From the NCBI RefSeq assembly GCF_026183695.1, contig NZ_JAPFRD010000005.1:432973-484680 (forward strand): a DNA stretch of 51,708 nucleotides, written 5' to 3'. The stretch is from Alteromonas aquimaris (GTDB lineage: Bacteria; Pseudomonadota; Gammaproteobacteria; Enterobacterales; Alteromonadaceae). Each line of letters begins with the position of its first letter. Positions within the stretch are counted from its first letter, which is position 1. The position numbers and the translations under genes were made by a program. The notes below the pieces were generated by a model, which saw only the letters and a program-made list of their open reading frames with translations, searched no databases and was not told the origin of the DNA. Below, one piece after another: positions 45,583 to 51,708 of this stretch.

Positions 45583-47368
45583 GAGATGTTTCCTTCAGTT
45601 GTGCTTGCCACAGTTTCGCATATCGACCATTGTTTATGAGCAGTTGGCTATGTGTACCTTGCTCTACAATTTCACCCTGATGTAAAACAATTATACGATC
45701 TGCGTCAACGATAGTGGATAATCGATGCGCAATAATTAAAGTGCTAGCGTTCTGTGCTACCTGATTAATGGCTTCCATTACCCGTTTTTCAGAGTGGGTG
45801 TCTAATGAAGACGTCGCTTCATCGAATAACAAAAAAGGTGGGTTCTTTAACAATACTCTGGCAATCGCGATGCGCTGTTTTTCACCGCCAGACACTTTTA
45901 AGCCTCGTTCTCCTACCTTGGTGTTTTCTTTTTCTGGTAACGACTCTACAAACGACAAAAGTTGCGCTTGCCTAATTGCATGCCAGATTTCTTCATCGCA
46001 TGCAGTGGGATTTCCATACTTAACGTTCTCCCAAATGGAATCATTAAAGAGCACCGTATCTTGCGGCACTACCCCGAATGCCTCGCGTAAAGATTGCTGA
46101 CTCACATCACGAATATCTGTATTGTCAACAAAGATAGTACCATTACTAACGTCGTAAAATCTGAATAACAATTTGACTAACGTCGATTTACCCGCGCCAC
46201 TTTCTCCAACCACAGCAACTTTTTGTCCTGGTTCGATCGAAAAACTGACGTTTTGCAAAATGAGGCGTTTTTCGTCGTAGCCAAAACTTACCTGACTAAA
46301 CGTTAATTTTCTGTTTTGAATTGAAAGTGCTGGGGCATGGGGGCGGTCTTCGATGCTGGAACGCTTTTCTAATATCGTAAATAGATTATTAATATTAGCG
46401 ATAGCCCCTCTAATTTCCCGATACACGAAACCGAGAAAGTTTAGTGGCGTGAAAATTTGCATAGTAAAAGCGTTGATCAATACAAAATCGCCGATGGTCA
46501 TTTTCTGTGCCGCCACATCAAAAGCCGCCATCGCTAACATGGCTGTCATGGCAACGGCGATAATGAGAGCTTGCCCACCATTTAGTGCAAACAGCGATAA
46601 TCGGTTTTTTCGTCGGGCTGTTTCCCAGTGCGCCAGTGAACTGTCGTAATGCGCGCATTCATAGGCTTCATTGTTGAAATACTTCACCGTCTCATAGTTC
46701 AATAAACTGTCAATAGCCCGGGAATTGGATGCTGAATCGGCCTGATTCATTTCGTTAACAAAATGGGTGCGCCAGTTCGTAGCCACTATCGAAAATGCGA
46801 CGTAGATAAGGACTGATAATAGAATCACCACCGCATAATTGGCTCCATACTGACTTAATAGCAGCCCGGCGACGATAAAAATTTCGATAAACGTAGGCAC
46901 AATGTTGAAAACTAAAAAGCGCATCAAAAAACTGACGCCACTACTGCCTCGTTCAATATCCCGGGCCAGCCCACCTGTTTGTCGGTTAAGGTGATAATGT
47001 AAATCTAAAGCGTGGAGATGACGAAAAACTGCCAAACCTAGTCTACGCATAGCCCGTTCAGTGACGCGGCCAAAAAGCGTATCACGTATCTCTGAAAGTA
47101 ACACATTGAGCAAGCGTAAGGCCCCATAAGCCACCACTAGCGCGGCAACGACCGCAATTGCTATTTCCGCAGCAGACGGCGCATTTAACGAATCCACGGT
47201 AAATTTCAATATATAGGGTAGGCCAATGGTAGCGATCTTTGCTCCAATCAGACATACCAAAGCCAAGCCAATTCGACCCTTAAACTCGAGAAGATAGGGG
47301 AGCAACATGGGAAAAACTTGCCAGCGAATAGGGGTGTTGGGAGAAGTGGGGAATCGGCTCGAACGCAT
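45578..47368 (-). CDS. ABC exporter, fused permease-ATPase (Atm1/MsbA-like)
   Basis: 596 aa from ATG 47368 (upstream ATG 47413 is possible). The first about 330 residues hold six membrane helices with DLHYHLNRQTGGLARDIERG, a signature of the Atm1/HMT1 subgroup. The ATPase has Walker A GESGAGKST, signature SGGEKQRIAI, Walker B LLFDEATSSLD and H-loop IAHRLST. Atm1-type proteins export glutathione-linked sulfur or metal compounds; this fits better than lipid A export. It is followed by and overlaps the DUF3820 gene. Confidence 0.93.
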   Translation of the reverse strand: MRSSRFPTSPNTPIRWQVFPMLLPYLLEFKGRIGLALVCLIGAKIATIGLPYILKFTVDSLNAPSAAEIAIAVVAALVVAYGALRLLNVLLSEIRDTLFGRVTERAMRRLGLAVFRHLHALDLHYHLNRQTGGLARDIERGSSGVSFLMRFLVFNIVPTFIEIFIVAGLLLSQYGANYAVVILLSVLIYVAFSIVATNWRTHFVNEMNQADSASNSRAIDSLLNYETVKYFNNEAYECAHYDSSLAHWETARRKNRLSLFALNGGQALIIAVAMTAMLAMAAFDVAAQKMTIGDFVLINAFTMQIFTPLNFLGFVYREIRGAIANINNLFTILEKRSSIEDRPHAPALSIQNRKLTFSQVSFGYDEKRLILQNVSFSIEPGQKVAVVGESGAGKSTLVKLLFRFYDVSNGTIFVDNTDIRDVSQQSLREAFGVVPQDTVLFNDSIWENVKYGNPTACDEEIWHAIRQAQLLSFVESLPEKENTKVGERGLKVSGGEKQRIAIARVLLKNPPFLLFDEATSSLDTHSEKRVMEAINQVAQNASTLIIAHRLSTIVDADRIIVLHQGEIVEQGTHSQLLINNGRYAKLWQAQLKETSH

Positions 47369-47416
47369 AATTGAAATAGTAAAGCGGCATTTAATTGAGC
47401 GATATCCTATCATCAA

Positions 47417-48454
47417 TAATAGGTTTTAGTGTGGGCAATACGAAATTTATGGCATGTTAATACCTCTGATATAACGTAAATTGTTTTCCGGACCAGTTAT
47501 GGTTGAAAGATCCGCTTAGCAGACAGGTCATTGTTAGCGCCTTTCGATCATCAAGAATTGTCTTTTGCAAAGGTAATTTTATCTTTCTTAAGACAGCGGT
47601 CCACCAGTGTTAATTTTCTTTTCTACTTACGAAACAAGCACCTTGGTAACATCTGCCGTCCAACCAGCCCTGTAGAAGTTGAGTGACGGGCGAAGAGCCG
47701 ACTCTACATCCAGCGTTATCCTAATTTATCGAAGTTTGCGCGCGCACCTACGTATGTGAAAAGTCGTTTTACCAACCCACGCAGCAAGATTAATTCAGCA
47801 GGCTGCTGCTTAGACCAGGGCAGGGGGGCATGCAAGTGAATGTGAACAGTGATTGTTTAGAGCCTGCTCCGTCCACTGCTGTTATCGCAAAAACCAAGGT
47901 GAATGGTTTATCCGCAGGTGTGTTTAACGCCCTCGAACTGCCATGGCGGTTAAAATTAATGCGGTATGGTTTGCAGGATATACCACAGGACGGTCAAAGC
48001 GTTTCTTAACGAGGATGAAGAATACGCCTGTGTGCTTTATTGATCTTATGGAGACGTGTAACCACCAACTAGCCTTGAGGGAGCATTATTACTCGGCTCA
48101 ATCAATGCTGATAGTTGCGAAAAATCGAGGCTCCGAAATTCCACATTGCCTGATATAGGACGCGCCACACAGTGTTGACACTCGGAGCAGCCTGACCGGC
48201 TAAATTTCAAATTTTCTTTCAGTAAAGATTTCTGTCAATATTGTAATCGTCTGTGCGTGTGCGCAGTAGGTAGATTACATTTATGCTTGTTCAGTGGCGC
48301 TGTTATCGTACTTTGAAATTTTCTTATAAACAGAGACATTCAATGGGTAGAATATTTTCTTGACGAAAACGCGTTTTGAACCTGTAACACGAGCCTGAAA
48401 CCGACGCGACCAGACCCTTTGCTATGATTGGCGGATAAAAAAGGATTCATAACA
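47417..48454. other. Gene-poor kilobase
   Basis: About 1 kb without a convincing gene apart from the small frame at 47830-48009. Stops are frequent in all frames. A possible -10 (TATGAT, 48423-48428) lies 27 bases before the acetyltransferase start. The stretch may hold decayed genes. Confidence 0.4.
47830..48009 (+). CDS. Possible 59-aa protein or gene remnant
   Basis: ATG 47830 directly follows a purine run (AGGGCAGGGGGGC) that includes an SD-like stretch placed too close to the start. The 59 codons read like protein (VNGLSAGVFNALELPWRLKL, then MRYGLQDIP). I recognise no family. It may be the end of a larger decayed gene; coding is uncertain. Confidence 0.3.
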   Translation: MQVNVNSDCLEPAPSTAVIAKTKVNGLSAGVFNALELPWRLKLMRYGLQDIPQDGQSVS

Positions 48455-49006
48455 ATGCAAATTGAAGACAGCAAAAGACTTACCTTTTCGTTTGTGACGG
48501 AAGCTGATGCTGACTTTTTGTGGGAAGTCGATCAGGATCAGGCGGTTATGAAGTATATCAATGGCGGAAAACCAACTACGCGGGAGGAAATTGAAGGTGT
48601 CTTTTTACCCCGTTTACAAGCCTATGCCAATTTGCCTCTGGGATGGGGGATTTGGCGAGTATCCATAAAAGAAACTCAGCAGGACATCGGCTGGGTACTG
48701 GTTCGGCCAATGGGTTTTTTCACCGCCACAGCAGACCCTGAGAATTTGGAATTAGGATGGCGTTTTAAGCGCGAATATTGGGGAAATGGTTTTGCTACTG
48801 AAGCTGCTCAGTCAGTTAGAGATTCGCTCACAGAGTTTGGTATTAGTCAGTTTTCAGCGTTGGCAAATCCTAATAACCATGCATCCATTGCCATAATGAA
48901 GAAACTCGGCATGACATATAGTCACACGTTTCATTATCAGGATGAACTTTTCGATGAAGAAGTGGTGGTTTATACCCAAAAAATTAATAGTTTTGCCACT
49001 ACTTAG
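48455..49006 (+). CDS. GNAT N-acetyltransferase, RimJ-like
   Basis: 183 aa from ATG 48455, preceded by AAAAGGA at 8 bases; a GTG-like upstream extension to 48428 lacks a site. The sequence has the RimJ/RimL pattern: TRLTF-like opening (SKRLTFSFVTEAD), LGWRFKREYWGNGFATEAAQ with the acetyl-CoA loop, and NPNNHASIAIMKKLGM. Such enzymes acetylate protein N-termini, antibiotics or small amines; the substrate here is unknown. Single gene. Confidence 0.92.
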   Translation: MQIEDSKRLTFSFVTEADADFLWEVDQDQAVMKYINGGKPTTREEIEGVFLPRLQAYANLPLGWGIWRVSIKETQQDIGWVLVRPMGFFTATADPENLELGWRFKREYWGNGFATEAAQSVRDSLTEFGISQFSALANPNNHASIAIMKKLGMTYSHTFHYQDELFDEEVVVYTQKINSFATT

Positions 49007-49333
49007 GTTTGACCATAGCGATTTGCGTCTAGAATTAACTCGGTGTTGCGAAGAATAACAATTTTTAATGTTATAAAGAGAATGTCCTACCGGGGCGTTT
49101 TCGAATCCTATGACGAAGACTCGTGAGAAACGAATCGTTAAAGCAGGAAATTTTTTCAGTACTTGGCCCGTAAACAGATAAAGCGAATTATCACATGCGG
49201 CAATGGTTGTATTTGGTGGAAAAAATTTCTACGCAATTAATCATCAAGCAACCAATGGCTTAACGCATGACGACTAGTTTATCGTAACTGGTTGTTAATC
49301 AGTCGAACACCTCCTTGATAAAGGGAGGCTTAA
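49007..49333. other. Intergenic region between convergent genes
   Basis: About 330 bases between convergent genes. A weak hairpin CCTCC/GGGAGG lies near 49309-49328 with no T tail, so it is at best a poor terminator for the receiver-TPR gene. Nothing else is seen. Confidence 0.4.
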
Positions 49334-50962
49334 TCAATGTAAATCAGCCAGAATGTTCTTTATTCTCTGATACCTTTGTTCTTGCTCTTGGCTTAGCGTT
49401 CCCATCTCGATGGTTTTCATGCAGCGATGAATAATGGTATCGGCCTTGCCATTTATAATTCTGTCTTTTTCCCTTAATTCCATCGCAGTGGCTTGAAGTA
49501 AGTTCAGTGCAATCGACGGATTCTTAGGCATGATGGTGAAAGCCTGGCGGAAGGTTTTCAAGGCGGTGGCTAAATCGCCGCGTTTATATTTAATCACGGC
49601 AAAATTATTGAGGTCTTTTGGACTATGCGTAATTTCAGTCTTTTCGGTTTTTTCCTGCTGTACATATTGTAGGAATAATTCACTTTGTTGAGGGTCGTCC
49701 TGGCAACGTTTTTCTATTACATCCAGAATTTTTAGAGCGTGTTCCTGTAGCCCGACTTCATGAAACGCTTTGGCTTTATCCAGAAGCGCTTCATTATTTT
49801 CTTTTTCCCAACTGTCATCACAGAGTTGATGTAACAATGCTTTCGCATTATCTTTCTCATCACGTAAATACATAATTCGAGCGTCAATGACCTTGACTTG
49901 GTCGTCTACATCAGCTTTCGGAAAATTGCTTTTCATTTGCCGCAGAGAATCGGTGGCTTGTTTTATTAGCTGACTTGTCTGTTTATCTTCCGCGGTCATC
50001 GCAAAATCAATACTTGCGCGCGCTACGTTCAAATAAATTTCTGGCTTATCATGAATAGAGTTTTTAGCGAATTTTACAATGCGTTTAGCCGCTTCGTACT
50101 GTGCTTGATAATCGTGCGTGATACGAGATAAATCCAGGGCGGTTTCATGACGTTTAATATTACGGGGTGATATATCTGCCGCCATGGAGACGCTTTCCAG
50201 CGCATCTTCAAATTCGTGCAATTTAATTTGTAAGCCTGTCAGTAAATCATAAGCCATTAAGGTGGCATCAGGTGATAAAGCTAGTTCTAAAATTAGTTTC
50301 TCTGCATCGTTATCCTGATCAAGCATTATAAATGTTTTGATTAATCCAATCTGTGCCCAGGTAAAATTCTGGACATTGATAATGGCCTGATAAAAATCTT
50401 TGGCTTGTTCAATTAATCCGCATGCAAGTAATGTTTCACCCTTTAATTTGAGCGCAAGAGGGAAAAATTCAGCATGTTTTGGCTCAGTTAAAAAGGCTTC
50501 AATTTCCTCCAATGCCTGTTCTTGCTTGTCTTCTTCCATTGCCTGATAGATAGGCTTTAAGACTTGCTTTCGTTTTAAAACTCGATTCAGACGCTTGTCT
50601 AAATCTCCAATCGTAAAAGGCTTGGCAAGAAATTCGTCAGGTTGTAACTCTACAATTGAGTGGACAATTTCAGCTGAGGTATCAGCACTGATAAATACAA
50701 ATGCAGTGGTGGCTGGAAGTTCTTTATTATCCTTAAGCTGTTCGTAAAGGAAATACCCTTCACGCTCTTCTTTTAAATCATAAGCGCAGATTACCAAATC
50801 GTAATAATGACTTCGCAAAGCTGTAACGGCTTGTGAAGACTTTTCAACATAATCGATATGTTGAAATCCAAGTTGTTCCAAAGAGTATTTTAAATACCCT
50901 TTGGCAAGCACCTGATCATCAATGATCAAAACTCGCATTTTCTCAGCCAGTTTATGATTCAT
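49334..50962 (-). CDS. Receiver domain-TPR protein lacking the phosphoacceptor Asp
   Basis: 542 aa. Residues 9-130 have the response-regulator receiver fold (VLIIDDQ with Asp15/Asp16, FVFISAD, and LAKPF with the conserved Lys). At the phosphoacceptor place it reads YDLVICAYDL, so Ala60 instead of Asp. The rest (about 150-540) is a series of TPR-like helix pairs, for instance DLNNFAVIKYKRGDLATALK. There is no DNA-binding output domain, so it likely signals by protein contacts, without phosphorylation. ATG 50962 follows TTAGGAATA. It is alone; the repeat array lies upstream. Confidence 0.92.
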   Translation of the reverse strand: MNHKLAEKMRVLIIDDQVLAKGYLKYSLEQLGFQHIDYVEKSSQAVTALRSHYYDLVICAYDLKEEREGYFLYEQLKDNKELPATTAFVFISADTSAEIVHSIVELQPDEFLAKPFTIGDLDKRLNRVLKRKQVLKPIYQAMEEDKQEQALEEIEAFLTEPKHAEFFPLALKLKGETLLACGLIEQAKDFYQAIINVQNFTWAQIGLIKTFIMLDQDNDAEKLILELALSPDATLMAYDLLTGLQIKLHEFEDALESVSMAADISPRNIKRHETALDLSRITHDYQAQYEAAKRIVKFAKNSIHDKPEIYLNVARASIDFAMTAEDKQTSQLIKQATDSLRQMKSNFPKADVDDQVKVIDARIMYLRDEKDNAKALLHQLCDDSWEKENNEALLDKAKAFHEVGLQEHALKILDVIEKRCQDDPQQSELFLQYVQQEKTEKTEITHSPKDLNNFAVIKYKRGDLATALKTFRQAFTIMPKNPSIALNLLQATAMELREKDRIINGKADTIIHRCMKTIEMGTLSQEQEQRYQRIKNILADLH

Positions 50963-51316
50963 ATTATTCCTAACTTACGATTTGCGTAGATACCTATCAT
51001 ATCGACGATTGAAAAATATTGATAAGTAATTTTTATTTAAAGAAAAAATCAAAAGTAAAAATTAATTTAAACCTTAAATTGGCAAGATGTCATCATAAAT
51101 GACCTAAATTCTGTTATTAAAGGTTACGATGTCATGAAAACATGTTGTGAAATGTTTTATCACTGGTTGCGACAACCTTAATATGTATGGGTTTCTCCTG
51201 CTAAGCATGAGTTTTACACACACATCAAAAATTTGATTTGGAATTCTATTAATTGAGATCAGCGTGATTATTGAATACTAGGATTAAGACTTTGAGATAT
51301 AACTGACTTGAGAAGG

Positions 51317-51362
51317 AGTGGTGGACGTCTGCTGTGGCTCGCAACGACGTTGTTGAACCATT
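51317..51362 (+). ncRNA. Conserved hairpin core in repeat unit 1 (candidate small RNA)
   Basis: AGTGGT (51317-51322) can pair with ACCATT (51357-51362), and GACGTC with GACGTT inside, leaving a 16-base apical loop. G-U pairs are needed, so an RNA rather than DNA structure is favoured. The same bases recur at 51490-51535 and 51663-51708. AAGGAG lies just before the stem. A possible weak promoter (TTGAAT, then GAGATA 17 bases later) precedes it. Transcription is not shown. Confidence 0.35.
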
Positions 51363-51489
51363 GACCCCTGCCAGTTAAGCATGAGTTTTACACACATATC
51401 AAAGGTTGATTTGGAATTCTATTAATTGAGAGCAGCGCGATTTTTGAACAGTTGGATTAAGAATTTGAGATAAAACTTATTTGAGAAGG

Positions 51490-51535
51490 AGTGGTGGACG
51501 TCTGCTGTGGCTCGCAACGACGTTGTTGAACCATT
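51490..51535 (+). ncRNA. Conserved hairpin core in repeat unit 2 (candidate small RNA)
   Basis: Identical to the core of unit 1 over the whole hairpin, although the AT-rich part before it has changed. The promoter-like pair is TTGAAC and GAGATA 17 bases apart. Confidence 0.35.
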
Positions 51536-51662
51536 GACCCCTGCCAGTTAAGCATGAGTTTTACACACATATCAAAGGTTGATTTGGAATTCTATTAATT
51601 GAGAGCAGCGCGATTTTTGAACAGTTGGATTAAGAATTTGAGATAAAACTTATTTGAGAAGG

Positions 51663-51708
51663 AGTGGTGGACGTCTGCTGTGGCTCGCAACGACGTTGTT
51701 GAACCATT
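51663..51708 (+). ncRNA. Conserved hairpin core in repeat unit 3, at the window edge
   Basis: Same hairpin as in units 1 and 2. The window ends exactly at its last paired base, so whether the array continues is unknown. Confidence 0.35.

Larger units (their letters stand above)
51203..51708 (+). repeat. Tandem array of about 173-bp direct repeats (at least 3 units)
   Basis: Three head-to-tail units begin with AAGCATGAGTTTTACACACA at 51203, 51377 and 51550. Unit 1 is 174 bp, unit 2 is 173 bp, and unit 3 is cut by the window end after 159 bp. Units 2 and 3 are identical over all visible bases. Unit 1 differs mainly in the AT-rich part (about 51228-51312), while the block from GAGAAGGAGTGG to the next TTTTACACACA is conserved. 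The sequence before 51203 shows a worn GGTTG/CAACC hairpin and TCTCCTGCT, perhaps a decayed unit. No long reading frame crosses the units. Confidence 0.95.

Noticed and set aside
47943..48158. 71-codon plus frame
   Set aside because: Overlaps the somewhat better frame at 47830-48009, no ribosome binding site, odd composition.
51203..51708. CRISPR array
   Set aside because: Units are about 173 bp and repeat over their whole length; there are no short repeats with unique spacers.

Overview
The window reads as a chromosomal segment of a marine gammaproteobacterium, most likely Alteromonadales (Alteromonas/Aestuariibacter-like). This placement is inference from gene content and remembered protein families: a linked bioA-bioBFCD locus, a class II DAHP synthase beside a btuCD cluster, PqiABC, a RimK-like/GNAT-C39 pair and an acyl-CoA dehydrogenase/phosphotransferase cluster. 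No phage, insertion sequence or CRISPR array is visible.

Layout. (1) 1-5368 is loosely packed: tRNA-Ser(GGA) with its terminator, an unrecognised 122-aa protein, long gene-poor stretches, a lipoprotein with two cupredoxin-like halves, and a CAT-type acetyltransferase coupled to an S41 (IRBP-type) protease gene broken by an in-frame TAA. (2) 5369-12362: a glycosidase lipoprotein, then a LysR regulator divergent from a five-gene operon (acyl-CoA dehydrogenase, SDR, APH-like kinase, histidine phosphatase, SDR) that may handle 4-hydroxyacyl-CoAs, closed by a strong bidirectional terminator. (3) 12369-17199: SSAT-like acetyltransferase and an RND efflux pump with its adaptor. (4) 17422-22734: an aa3-type-like oxidase cluster: lipoprotein subunit II, a fused subunit I-III that lacks the usual K-channel lysine, a small membrane protein, CtaG, and two small membrane proteins upstream. 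(5) 22998-30599: a matrixin-like protease with Gln in place of the first His, pqiABC, asnS, a small membrane protein and a Ca/Na antiporter. (6) 30826-33440: RimK-like ATP-grasp ligase overlapping a GNAT-C39 peptidase fusion. (7) 34162-40510: DUF2937 protein, bioA divergent from bioBFCD with overlapping promoters, pepE. (8) 40603-45324: low-molecular-weight phosphatase with btuC and btuD, class II DAHP synthase, an unknown gene behind a perfect LexA box, a DUF3224 protein. (9) 45367-47368: Atm1/MsbA-type ABC exporter and a DUF3820 protein that seems to start at ATT inside the exporter's stop region. (10) 47369-51708: a gene-poor kilobase, a RimJ-type acetyltransferase, a receiver-TPR protein without the phosphoacceptor Asp, and at the right edge a tandem array of about 173-bp repeats with a conserved hairpin core, cut by the window end.

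The strongest candidates for something undescribed are the tandem repeat array, the LexA-controlled unknown protein at 44296-44634, the RimK-like/GNAT-C39 pair, the kinase-dehydrogenase cluster and the atypical fused oxidase. Functions are read from motifs by eye; no database search was possible.
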